Of a stretch of 8,035 nt of DNA, positions 1 through 5,841 are shown piece after piece (the first letter of the stretch is position 1; every line of letters starts with the position of its first letter). Source of the stretch: Monoglobus sp964442605. GTDB taxonomy: Bacteria > Bacillota > Clostridia > Monoglobales > Monoglobaceae. The notes below the pieces were generated by a model. The model had not been told where the DNA came from. It searched no databases and saw only the letters and a list, made by a program, of their open reading frames with translations. Location: NCBI GenBank assembly GCA_964442605.1, contig CAYTZR010000060.1, positions 1 through 8,035 on the forward strand, written 5' to 3'. The position numbers were made by a program, and so were the translations under genes.

Positions 1-64
1 TTGAATCCGCAAGCAGAGCTTGCTTATAGCTACCGAAGCTTGCGTTGCCGCTTAAGAAGCGGCA
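1..64 (-). repeat. Dispersed repeat, inverted copy of 7856-7919
   Basis: Bases 1-51 are the reverse complement of 7869-7919 with a single mismatch, so the window is nearly bracketed by an inverted pair. The copy contains a hairpin GCAAGC-aga-GCTTGC (9-23) and a hairpin TGCCGCTT-aag-AAGCGGCA (46-64). The matching hairpin at 7856-7874 has the same loop (read on the same strand) but two exchanged, still paired, base pairs, which points to a conserved fold and not just copied DNA. No transposase is visible. The first base of the window is also the edge of the repeat, so the window start may be a contig break caused by this repeat family. Confidence 0.85.
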
Positions 65-78
65 GTAAAGCGGTAAAT

Positions 79-114
79 AAAGCTTTGCAAAGCGGCATCG
101 CGCTCGAATGCCGC
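79..114. repeat. Palindromic repeat segment shared with 7232-7250
   Basis: A 19-bp string (79-97) containing the perfect 12-bp palindrome GCTTTGCAAAGC recurs in direct orientation at 7232-7250, in both places shortly after a GCCGCTT/AAGCGGC hairpin. Overlapping it, GCGGCAT (92-98) and ATGCCGC (108-114) form a 7-bp stem with a 9-nt loop. Together with 1-64 this is the left edge of the repeat family that fills the right end of the window. I see no gene in 1-140. Confidence 0.7.
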
Positions 115-140
115 GCCCGCAGGCAAAAAAATTGAAAAGG

Positions 141-169
141 TTGACACGGCGGAATTTTCGTGTTACAAT
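141..169 (+). promoter_or_regulatory. Promoter of the queuosine precursor operon
   Basis: A consensus -35 TTGACA (141-146) is followed after exactly 17 bp by -10 TACAAT (164-169), preceded by TG at 161-162 (extended -10). Transcription is expected to begin near 176, only a few bases before the first stem of the riboswitch at 181, so the whole leader would be transcribed. Confidence 0.85.
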
Positions 170-180
170 AAGTAAAAAGC

Positions 181-223
181 AGACAGTTCATTGGTGCCAT
201 CCTGTCTTTAAATAAAACCAGGA
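181..223 (+). ncRNA. preQ1-I riboswitch aptamer
   Basis: Stem P1 is AGACAG (181-186) with CTGTCT (202-207). The loop begins TTC and ends ATC, and its TGGT (192-195) can pair with ACCA (217-220) after an A-rich stretch (208-216), giving the H-type pseudoknot of class I preQ1 aptamers; the trailing AGGA also fits the family tail. The loop is 15 nt, somewhat longer than in the well-known Bacillus and Thermoanaerobacter examples. In the family a loop cytosine next to P1 pairs with preQ1; here that would be C201. Context is decisive: it lies between a strong promoter and five preQ1 genes. An alternative pairing of TCCTG (200-204) with CAGGA (219-223) would disrupt the aptamer. I inferred the class by eye, not with a covariance model. 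Confidence 0.78.
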
Positions 224-261
224 CTGTTTAATATCGGTTTGCGCTGATATTAAATACGTCC
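221..261 (+). promoter_or_regulatory. Antiterminator hairpin of the riboswitch
   Basis: GGAC (221-224) pairs with GTCC (258-261), and after a bulged C257 the stem continues TGTTTAATATC (225-235) with GATATTAAATA (246-256), with a 10-nt loop. It uses 258-261, which are also in the 5' arm of the terminator at 257-273, so the two are mutually exclusive. The first bases of this stem (221-223) abut the aptamer tail, so a ligand-locked aptamer could prevent its base from closing; that link is inference. Confidence 0.7.
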
Positions 262-279
262 GTTATGCGGGCGTTTTTT
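257..279 (+). terminator. Intrinsic terminator in the riboswitch leader
   Basis: CGTCCG (257-262) pairs with CGGGCG (268-273) through one G-U, with a 5-nt loop, and is followed by TTTTTTG (274-280). It lies between the promoter and queD, so it must be avoided for the operon to be expressed. With the competing hairpin 221-261 it forms a classical OFF switch: preQ1 abundant, terminator forms. Confidence 0.85.
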
Positions 280-288
280 GTTTAAAAA

Positions 289-310
289 ACAAATTTTATA
301 CAAATTTTAT
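289..310 (+). repeat. 11-bp tandem duplication before the queD ribosome binding site
   Basis: ACAAATTTTAT occurs twice in immediate tandem (289-299 and 300-310). The stretch is very AT-rich and probably keeps the ribosome binding site GGAGGG (316-321) unstructured. No further function can be supported. Confidence 0.6.
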
Positions 311-329
311 ATATTGGAGGGTATTTGTA

Positions 330-749
330 ATGTATACAATTTCATGCGAAGCACACTTTGACGCGGCTCATTTTTTGTTTGGTTATTCGGGCGCTTGTAA
401 AAATCTTCATGGGCATAGGTGGAAAATCTGCGTATATGTTAGCGGCGATAAGCTGATTGATAAGGGCGAATACCGCGGAATGGTTGTGGATTTTAACGAT
501 GTCAAGTCAATTCTCAACGAGATTACCGAAAGATTTGACCACAAATTCATTGTGGAGAAGGACACGCTCAGAAGCGCGACGATAATGATGCTTGAAGAGG
601 AAGATTTTGACATGGCGGAGGTTGACTTCAGACCCACAGCCGAGAATTTCGCAAAATATATCTTCGATGAATGCAAAAAGAGCGGCATTACACCATCAAA
701 GGTAAGGGTATTCGAATCAGAAAACACCTGCGCGGAATATAAAGAGTAA
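330..749 (+). CDS. queD: 6-carboxytetrahydropterin synthase QueD
   Basis: QueD converts 7,8-dihydroneopterin triphosphate into 6-carboxy-5,6,7,8-tetrahydropterin, the second step of preQ1 synthesis, in the cytoplasm. The 139-residue protein has the usual length for the 6-pyruvoyl-tetrahydropterin synthase fold. Zinc ligands are His14 (in FDAAH) and His27 and His29 (in LHGH); Cys23 before them is the expected catalytic cysteine. VDF (53-55), DH (70-71), PTAEN (102-106) and Glu129 near the end are the other family signatures. The ATG at 330 has GGAGGG (316-321) 8 nt upstream. It is the first gene of the operon, directly under the preQ1 riboswitch, and its stop is one base from the start of queE. 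Six consecutive preQ1-type genes elsewhere in Bacillota have this same content, so the assignment is firm. Confidence 0.96.
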   Translation: MYTISCEAHFDAAHFLFGYSGACKNLHGHRWKICVYVSGDKLIDKGEYRGMVVDFNDVKSILNEITERFDHKFIVEKDTLRSATIMMLEEEDFDMAEVDFRPTAENFAKYIFDECKKSGITPSKVRVFESENTCAEYKE

Positions 750-750
750 T

Positions 751-1410
751 ATGCGGTATGAGGTATGTGAAAAATTCGTAAGCATAAACGGAGAGGGCAG
801 ACGCTCAGGACAGCTTGCGGTGTTCGTAAGGTTCAAGGGCTGCAATCTTTCTTGCTCGTACTGTGATACTTCATGGGCAAATGCGCCGGACGCGGCTGCG
901 GAGATTATGACAGTCGAGGAGATTTGCGGTTACGTAAGGTCAACAGATATAACCAACGTTACCTTAACCGGCGGAGAACCCCTGAAGCGCGGTGGCATGT
1001 ACGAACTTTTAAAAATGCTGAAGGCGCAGGGGAACAGCGTGGAAGTTGAAACAAACGGAGCTGTCAAGCTTGACGGATATTGTATGCCGGACGTTCGACC
1101 GGACTGCTTTACGATGGATTACAAGCTGCCGTCAAGCGGTATGGAAAGTAAAATGGTTTTATCGAATTTCAAGCTCCTTTCCCGAAACGACTGCTTAAAG
1201 CTTGTCGCGGGCAGCGAGAGCGACTTGGAAAGAGCTCTTGAGATAATAAACGAATTCAGACCCATATGCCATATATACTTAAGTCCTGTTTTCGGTAAAA
1301 TTTCACCTCGGAAAATGGTTGAATTCATGGCGGAAAACAGATTGAACGGCGTTAATTTACAAATCCAAATGCACAAGGTGATTTGGAATCCCGACGAAAG
1401 GGGAGTATAG
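751..1410 (+). CDS. queE: 7-carboxy-7-deazaguanine synthase QueE (radical SAM)
   Basis: QueE rearranges 6-carboxytetrahydropterin to 7-carboxy-7-deazaguanine using a 4Fe-4S cluster and S-adenosylmethionine. The cluster motif is Cys31-x3-Cys35-x2-Cys38 (CNLSCSYC). INGEG (12-16) and FKGC (28-31) precede it as usual; TGGEP (73-77) is the SAM-binding GGE motif and ETNG (100-103) follows. The C-terminal part contains DYKLPSSG and ends QIQMHKVIW, typical of QueE. At 219 residues it is full length. Only one base separates it from queD; its ribosome binding site is weak (AAAGAG within the end of queD), so translational coupling to queD is likely. It shares one transcript with the whole operon. Confidence 0.95.
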   Translation: MRYEVCEKFVSINGEGRRSGQLAVFVRFKGCNLSCSYCDTSWANAPDAAAEIMTVEEICGYVRSTDITNVTLTGGEPLKRGGMYELLKMLKAQGNSVEVETNGAVKLDGYCMPDVRPDCFTMDYKLPSSGMESKMVLSNFKLLSRNDCLKLVAGSESDLERALEIINEFRPICHIYLSPVFGKISPRKMVEFMAENRLNGVNLQIQMHKVIWNPDERGV

Positions 1411-1411
1411 A

Positions 1412-1993
1412 TTGAAAAAAATAGACACCGATGCGATAGAAAATCATATACGCGGTATTCTCGCGGCTTTGGGGGACGATCCCGAACGCGAGGGGCTGCT
1501 TGATACCCCTAAACGCGCGGCAAAAATGTGTGCTGAAATATTTGACGGAATGAACTATACCAATCATGAAATCGCGCAGATGTATAATAAGACCTTTGAG
1601 GATGACCCCGATTCGTATAATAACACAAACGATGTTGTGGCTGTCAAGGATATTGAAGTGTTCAGCTATTGCGAGCATCACATTGCTCTTATGTATAACA
1701 TGAAAATTTCGGTGGCATATATACCGCGCGGAAAGGTTATCGGACTTAGCAAAATTGCGCGTATTGCCGATATGGTTGCGAAGCGGCTGCAAATTCAGGA
1801 GCGTATAGGCTCGGATATCGCGGAAATTATGCAGGAGATTACCGGCAGCGATGATGTTGCGGTGATTATCGAGGCAAGCCACAGCTGTATGACCGCCAGA
1901 GGAATAGCGAAGCCTTCCGCAAAAACCAAAACACGCACTTTGCGCGGTAAGTTTGAGGATGATGCCGGACTTGCGGAACGGCTTTTGAATTAG
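1412..1993 (+). CDS. folE: GTP cyclohydrolase I FolE (type IA)
   Basis: FolE opens GTP to 7,8-dihydroneopterin triphosphate, the entry point of both preQ1 and folate synthesis. The zinc site is Cys87, His90 (in YCEHH) and Cys159 (in HSCMTARG). GDDPEREGLLDTP (21-33), the stretch IPRGKVIGLSK (104-114) and LQIQERI (126-132) are type IA signatures; 193 residues is the family length. The start is TTG at 1412, chosen because AAAGGGGAG (1397-1405) sits 6 nt upstream and no in-frame ATG occurs before residue 39, inside the conserved N-terminal region. It begins one base after the queE stop. Being inside a preQ1-regulated operon, this copy presumably feeds QueD; a second folE for folate may exist elsewhere, which cannot be seen here. 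Confidence 0.95.
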   Translation: MKKIDTDAIENHIRGILAALGDDPEREGLLDTPKRAAKMCAEIFDGMNYTNHEIAQMYNKTFEDDPDSYNNTNDVVAVKDIEVFSYCEHHIALMYNMKISVAYIPRGKVIGLSKIARIADMVAKRLQIQERIGSDIAEIMQEITGSDDVAVIIEASHSCMTARGIAKPSAKTKTRTLRGKFEDDAGLAERLLN

Positions 1994-2003
1994 GAGAATT
2001 ATA

Positions 2004-2687
2004 ATGGACAACAAAAAGGCGATGGTTTTATCGAGCGGAGGTGTGGACAGCACAACTGCGCTGGCGCTTGCCGCCGATGAATACGGAGCGGAAAATGTTA
2101 TCGCTCTTTCTATAACTTATGGGCAAAAGCATATCAGGGAAATCGAAGCTTCAAACAAAATTGCCGAATATTACGGCGTAAGGCATCTGCAGCTCGATTT
2201 GACGGATATGTTCAAATTGAGCGATTGTTCCTTGCTCAAGAGGAACAGCGCCGCAGAAATCCCTAAGGAGAGCTATGCCGAGCAGCTTAAAAAGACCGGC
2301 GGTTCACCGGTATCGACTTATGTTCCGTTCAGAAACGGACTGTTTTTGTCAGCAGCCGCGGTGTACGCCGTCAGTCTCGGAGCCTCTGTGATATTTTACG
2401 GGGCGCACAGCGACGATGCCGCCGGAAACGCATACCCCGATTGCGGCAGCGCGTTTAACGAAGCGATGAACACGGCGGTTTATGAAGGTACCGGACGTAT
2501 GGTTCAAATAAGAGCGCCGTTCGCGGGAATGACAAAAAGTCAGGTAGTGGCCGAGGGCGTAAAGCTGAATGTCCCCTATGAGCTGACGTGGAGCTGTTAC
2601 GAAGGCGGAGATACACCCTGCGGAATATGCGGAACCTGCCGCGACAGACGCAAAGCGTTTTTGGCAAACGGCTTAGATATTGTATAA
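2004..2687 (+). CDS. queC: 7-cyano-7-deazaguanine (preQ0) synthase QueC
   Basis: QueC converts 7-carboxy-7-deazaguanine to preQ0, using ATP and ammonia in two steps. The N-terminal PP-loop is SGGVDS (11-16), typical of ATP pyrophosphatases of the adenine nucleotide alpha-hydrolase fold, followed by YGQKH. GAHSDDAAGNAYPDC is the QueC-specific segment, and the C-terminal zinc site is Cys198, Cys206, Cys209 and Cys212 (CGICGTC). Length is 227 residues, normal for the family. The ATG at 2004 is preceded by AGGAG (1992-1996), 7 nt upstream and overlapping the folE stop codon, so translation is probably coupled. Confidence 0.96.
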   Translation: MDNKKAMVLSSGGVDSTTALALAADEYGAENVIALSITYGQKHIREIEASNKIAEYYGVRHLQLDLTDMFKLSDCSLLKRNSAAEIPKESYAEQLKKTGGSPVSTYVPFRNGLFLSAAAVYAVSLGASVIFYGAHSDDAAGNAYPDCGSAFNEAMNTAVYEGTGRMVQIRAPFAGMTKSQVVAEGVKLNVPYELTWSCYEGGDTPCGICGTCRDRRKAFLANGLDIV

Positions 2688-2698
2688 GGAGTATGGCG

Positions 2699-3163
2699 AT
2701 GAGCAGCAGAGAAAACGAAGGCTTGACCCTCTTGGGGAACAAGAACACCGAATATAAATCCGACTACGCGCCGGAGGTGCTGGAGACCTTTGAAAATAAG
2801 CACAGGGATAACGATTACTGGGTTAGGTTTAACTGTCCTGAATTTACCTCTCTTTGCCCGATAACGGGTCAGCCCGATTTTGCGGAGATAATTATTTCTT
2901 ATGTTCCCGATGTGCGTATGGTGGAAAGCAAGTCGCTGAAGCTGTACCTGTTCAGCTTCAGAAATCACGGTGATTTTCATGAGGACTGCGTAAATATAAT
3001 TATGAAGGATTTGATAAAGCTGACAGATCCGAAGTACATTGAGGTTTTCGGACGCTTTTCGCCGCGAGGAGGTATTTCAATTCATCCATACGCGAACTAC
3101 GGAAGACCGGGAACAAAATGGGAGACGGTCGCCTGTCAAAGACTGGAAAACCGCCCGATTTAA
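2699..3163 (+). CDS. queF: NADPH-dependent 7-cyano-7-deazaguanine reductase QueF
   Basis: QueF reduces the nitrile of preQ0 to the amine of preQ1, the final small-molecule step before insertion into tRNA by Tgt. It is the short, single-domain form (154 residues), as in Bacillus. Catalytic Cys53 lies in SLCPITGQPDF with Asp60, and the QueF motif runs from Glu76 to Glu95, starting ESKSLKLY and ending HGDFHE. An ATG at 2693 is also in frame, but the AAGGAG at 2686-2691 would be only 1 nt from it and is 7 nt from the ATG at 2699, so 2699 is preferred. The reading frame stays open upstream into queC, but that is an out-of-frame extension over queC. Its product is the ligand expected to close the operon by the leader riboswitch. 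Confidence 0.95.
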   Translation: MSSRENEGLTLLGNKNTEYKSDYAPEVLETFENKHRDNDYWVRFNCPEFTSLCPITGQPDFAEIIISYVPDVRMVESKSLKLYLFSFRNHGDFHEDCVNIIMKDLIKLTDPKYIEVFGRFSPRGGISIHPYANYGRPGTKWETVACQRLENRPI

Positions 3164-3191
3164 TGATTAAAGAAGATTGGAAAATAAAAAA

Positions 3192-3222
3192 CCCCGCCTT
3201 GAAAAATAAAGGCGGGATTTTT
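3192..3222. terminator. Bidirectional intrinsic terminator between queF and htpG
   Basis: CCCGCCTT (3193-3200) pairs with AAGGCGGG (3209-3216) around an 8-nt loop. On the + strand ATTTTT follows (3217-3222); on the - strand GTTTTTTATTTT follows. It therefore ends the que operon and, 13 nt beyond the htpG stop codon, the marR-htpG transcript as well. Confidence 0.92.
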
Positions 3223-3234
3223 AAGCTTTTAAGG

Positions 3235-5160
3235 CTACATAAGACTGCAAATGCTTTTTGTATATTCGATCGGATCTTCAATCGGCAGACCCTCTATAAG
3301 GCGTGCCTGATTGTAGAGTATGTCCGAATACTTCTTTAATTTTTCGGTATCCTTTTCGGAAAATGCCGTCTTTAGCTTTTCAAATACCGGATGCGCCGCG
3401 TTAAGCTCCAGAACCTTGTCGCTGACGGGCTTTTCTCCATCTTCCGACGGCATCGACGCGAGGATTTTTTCCATCTCTATCGAAAGCGGTCCGTCGCTTG
3501 TAAGGCATACGGGGTGTTCCTTTAAGCGTGTGGAAATTTTAACCTCCTTAACCTTTCCGTCAAGCGCGTCCTTGATTGCGTTCAGCAAATCGCGGCTTTC
3601 CTCTCCGGCTGTCTCGGCGGCTTTCTTTTCTTCATCGGTTTCAAGCTCCAAATCGCCGCTGTTGATGTTTTTAAACTCCTTTTCGCTATAAGAGCGCAGA
3701 ACCTGCAAGCAGAACTCGTCAACATCCTCGGTCAGCAGCAGAAGGTCGCAGCCCTTGTCGAGGACGGTTTCAGCCGCCGGAAGCTTAACCAGCCTTTCAA
3801 CCGAGTCACCCGCCGCATAGTAAATGAACTTCTGATCATCGCCCATTGATTTTACGTATTCATCAAGGGTGATCATCTTTTTCTCTTTGGCTGAGTAGAA
3901 CATAAGCAAATCCTTAAGCACATCGCTGTCCTGACCGAATGAGTTGTAGCAGCCAAACTTTATTTGCCGTCCGAAGCTCCGCCAAAATTCTTCGTATTTT
4001 TCACGCTCGTTATCACGCATATTCACAAGTTCATTCTTGATTTTCTTTTCGAGGTTCTTGCGGATTATTCCAAGCTGCCTGTCCTGCTGCAGCATCTCAC
4101 GCGAGATGTTTAAGGACAAATCCTGACTTTCAACAACGCCCTTTACAAAGCTGAAATAGTCGGGCAGCAAATCGGCGCACTTGTCCATTATCATTACGCC
4201 GGAGGTATAAAGCTGCAAGCCCTTTTCATATTCGCGTGTATAGTAGTCATACGGCGCGTGAGACGGTATAAACATAAGCGCGTTGTAGCTTATCGCGCCT
4301 TCGGTTTTGGTAACAATCACCCTTGACGGGTCGGAATAGTCCATAAACTTTTCCTTGTAGAAGCTGTTGTATTCCTCGCTTGAAACGTCCTTCTTGCTGC
4401 GTTTCCAAAGCGGAATCATGCTGTTTACGGTTTCAAGCTCGGTGTAGGTTTCATATTCCGGCTTGTAGTCCTCTCCCGCATCTGCCGGTCTTTCCTTTTC
4501 GCGTGTCTTTTCGCGGTACATTTTTATGGGATAGCGCACATAGTCGCTGTATTTCTTGATAATCTGCGCAATCCGGTGTTCGTCAAGGTATTCGTCATAG
4601 CATTCCTCGTCCGTGTCGGGCTTAAGCGTCACCGTTATCTCGGTTCCCACGGACTCCTTCTGCGTTTCGGAAATTGTGTATCCGTCCGCGCCCGAGCTTT
4701 CCCAAGCCCATGCCTCATCCTGTCCGAACGCGCGGCTGACAACGGTAACCTTGCTCGCCACCATAAACGCAGAATAAAATCCAACGCCGAACTGACCTAT
4801 TATGTCAATCTTGTCATCGCCTGTCTTGTCGCCGCCTGTCTTGTTCTCGGCTTTAAAGTCAAAGCTTCCGCTCCTTGCAATGGTTCCAAGGTTATTCTCA
4901 AGCTCATCCTTTGTCATTCCTATGCCGTTGTCGCTTACCTTAATTGTCTTTGCGTCCTTGTCAAGTGTAATAAGAATTCCGAAATCATCCTTGTTTATTC
5001 CCACAGAGTCATCGGTCAGACTCTTAAAGTACAGCTTGTCAATAGCGTCGCTGGCATTGCTGATAAGCTCGCGCATAAATATTTCCTTGTTGGTATAGAT
5101 CGAGTTGATCATCAAGTCCATCAGCTTTTTACTTTCGGTTTTAAATTGTTTTTTTGCCAT
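3235..5160 (-). CDS. htpG: Molecular chaperone HtpG (Hsp90 family)
   Basis: HtpG is the bacterial Hsp90, an ATP-dependent homodimeric cytosolic chaperone. The N-terminal GHKL ATPase domain shows Glu31, Asn35 and Asp38 in RELISNASDAI, DNGIGM (77-82), LGTIARSGS (91-99) and the lid/glycine motif GQFGVGFYS (122-130). The middle domain contains IPLWKRSKKD, FIPSHAPYDYY and SREMLQQDRQLG, whose arginine contacts the ATP phosphate in the family; a C-terminal dimerisation region follows. At 641 residues it is full length. AAGGAG (5175-5170 on the - strand) lies 9 nt before the ATG and overlaps the marR stop. A five-residue tandem duplication (KTGGD, KTGDD) precedes the glycine motif. No heat-shock CIRCE-like element is seen nearby; expression probably comes from the marR promoter. 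Confidence 0.97.
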   Translation of the reverse strand: MAKKQFKTESKKLMDLMINSIYTNKEIFMRELISNASDAIDKLYFKSLTDDSVGINKDDFGILITLDKDAKTIKVSDNGIGMTKDELENNLGTIARSGSFDFKAENKTGGDKTGDDKIDIIGQFGVGFYSAFMVASKVTVVSRAFGQDEAWAWESSGADGYTISETQKESVGTEITVTLKPDTDEECYDEYLDEHRIAQIIKKYSDYVRYPIKMYREKTREKERPADAGEDYKPEYETYTELETVNSMIPLWKRSKKDVSSEEYNSFYKEKFMDYSDPSRVIVTKTEGAISYNALMFIPSHAPYDYYTREYEKGLQLYTSGVMIMDKCADLLPDYFSFVKGVVESQDLSLNISREMLQQDRQLGIIRKNLEKKIKNELVNMRDNEREKYEEFWRSFGRQIKFGCYNSFGQDSDVLKDLLMFYSAKEKKMITLDEYVKSMGDDQKFIYYAAGDSVERLVKLPAAETVLDKGCDLLLLTEDVDEFCLQVLRSYSEKEFKNINSGDLELETDEEKKAAETAGEESRDLLNAIKDALDGKVKEVKISTRLKEHPVCLTSDGPLSIEMEKILASMPSEDGEKPVSDKVLELNAAHPVFEKLKTAFSEKDTEKLKKYSDILYNQARLIEGLPIEDPIEYTKSICSLM

Positions 5161-5174
5161 AGCATATATCTCCT

Positions 5175-5591
5175 TTATTTATTATTGTCAGCTAATTTTT
5201 TGGTAATACGCACAAAGTGCGCGGCATCCTCTTCCCCGAGCGAGCGGAGTATTTCCGCCGTTGCCGAGAGCAAATTTTCGCGCAGCTTTTGACTTATTCT
5301 CCGTCCCTCATCGGTTATGCTTACCGAGATCCCGCGCCTGTCCTCGGAAGAATGTTCACGGTATATCCAGCCCTTATCCTCCATGCTGTTAAGCGTCGCC
5401 GCTGTCCGCGCGGTGGATATTCCCATGTCCAGACTCAGCTGTCCCGGACGCACCTCGCCGGAGCGCGGCGCAAGATACGCCAGAATAAGCATTTCACCGC
5501 GTGCAAAACGGCTCAGGCTTTTTTCGTATTCCATACGCCTGAGCTTTAGCGCGTATTCAATATATTCATCCGCCAAATCAAGGTAATCCAA
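5175..5591 (-). CDS. MarR-family transcriptional regulator
   Basis: This is a 138-residue winged-helix repressor of the MarR type, which usually binds DNA as a dimer and is released by small ligands or oxidation. The core runs from about residue 33: helix MLILAYLA, recognition region GQLSLDMGISTARTAATLNSM split over 50-70, and a wing with Asp84-Arg85-Arg86 (EDRRG), then ITDEG (92-96) and a C-terminal helix. The start is TTG at 5591; a stop codon occurs in frame four codons upstream and the next internal Met (20) would remove the N-terminal dimer helix. A ribosome binding site AAAGGG lies about 10 nt upstream. It has one cysteine-free sequence, so thiol sensing is unlikely. It is cotranscribed with htpG (14-nt gap) and divergent from the hydrolase; a palindrome overlapping its -10 suggests autorepression. 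The ligand is unknown. Confidence 0.92.
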   Translation of the reverse strand: MDYLDLADEYIEYALKLRRMEYEKSLSRFARGEMLILAYLAPRSGEVRPGQLSLDMGISTARTAATLNSMEDKGWIYREHSSEDRRGISVSITDEGRRISQKLRENLLSATAEILRSLGEEDAAHFVRITKKLADNNK

Positions 5592-5616
5592 AGCATGTCA
5601 TCCCTTTGGTTTTCAA

Positions 5617-5639
5617 AATATCTAACACCGTTAGATATT
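5617..5639. promoter_or_regulatory. Probable MarR operator (perfect palindrome)
   Basis: AATATCTAAC (5617-5626) and GTTAGATATT (5630-5639) form a perfect 10-bp inverted repeat with a 3-bp centre. It covers the last three bases of the marR -10 box and the expected transcription start, ideal for autorepression. Size and symmetry fit a MarR dimer site. Confidence 0.82.
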
Positions 5640-5665
5640 CTACCACATACGTAAGTGTTTGTCAA
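5637..5665 (-). promoter_or_regulatory. Promoter of marR-htpG
   Basis: On the - strand, TTGACA (5665-5660) and TAGAAT (5642-5637) are separated by 17 bp. The start of transcription should fall near 5630, inside the palindrome at 5617-5639, about 40 nt before the marR TTG codon. Confidence 0.85.
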
Positions 5666-5698
5666 GATATTTATCAAATTAACGATTGACAAATATCT
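5665..5698. promoter_or_regulatory. Second dyad spanning both divergent -35 boxes
   Basis: AGATATTT (5665-5672) and AAATATCT (5691-5698) are inverted copies of the half-site core AGATATT present in the palindrome at 5617-5639. One touches the marR -35, the other the hydrolase -35 and spacer. The 18-bp gap is wider than in the main operator, so this may be two weak half-sites. Co-regulation of both promoters by MarR is inference. Confidence 0.45.
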
Positions 5699-5714
5699 CT
5701 GTAAATGATATATT
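5686..5714 (+). promoter_or_regulatory. Promoter of the alpha/beta hydrolase gene
   Basis: TTGACA (5686-5691), 17 bp, TATATT (5709-5714) with TG at 5706-5707 forming an extended -10. Transcription should begin near 5721, leaving a leader of about 120 nt. Confidence 0.85.
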
Positions 5715-5720
5715 TAAAGA

Positions 5721-5841
5721 GATTTGGGGACGCGGCAACGCTATCTGTGATACGGGTTGCAAAAAACCGCTTTTTCTTCACCTCAAGGGTTAGTCAAAAC
5801 TAACTATTGAGTCTGAGTTATACGCAGGAGGTAAAAAACAT
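5721..5841 (+). promoter_or_regulatory. Structured leader of the hydrolase mRNA
   Basis: Two stem-loops are visible. The first pairs GCGGCAAC (5732-5739) with GTTG (5756-5759) and CCGC (5767-5770), with an inner TATC-tgt-GATA, an unpaired CAAAAAA bulge, and TTTTT at 5771-5775, so it resembles an imperfect terminator. The second pairs CTCAA (5782-5786) and GTTAGT (5789-5794) with ACTAAC (5799-5804) and TTGAG (5807-5811). AGGAGG follows at 5826-5831. It could be an attenuator or unclassified riboswitch; I recognise no known class. Confidence 0.4.

Noticed and set aside
1352..2053. Long - strand frame of 233 codons opposite queE and folE
   Set aside because: It lies antisense to two clearly recognisable enzymes, has no family motif and no promoter or ribosome binding site; a codon-usage shadow.
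2588..2698. Upstream extension of queF
   Set aside because: It overlaps queC out of frame and reads as arginine-rich non-family sequence; the ATG at 2699 has the well-spaced ribosome binding site.
4576..5292. + strand frame of 238 codons opposite htpG and marR
   Set aside because: Antisense to htpG over its most conserved region; no recognisable domain.
5789..5804. GTTAGT/ACTAAC as a second MarR operator
   Set aside because: Half-sites are oriented opposite to those in the 5617-5639 palindrome and lie far downstream of the start site; better explained as the upper part of an RNA stem.
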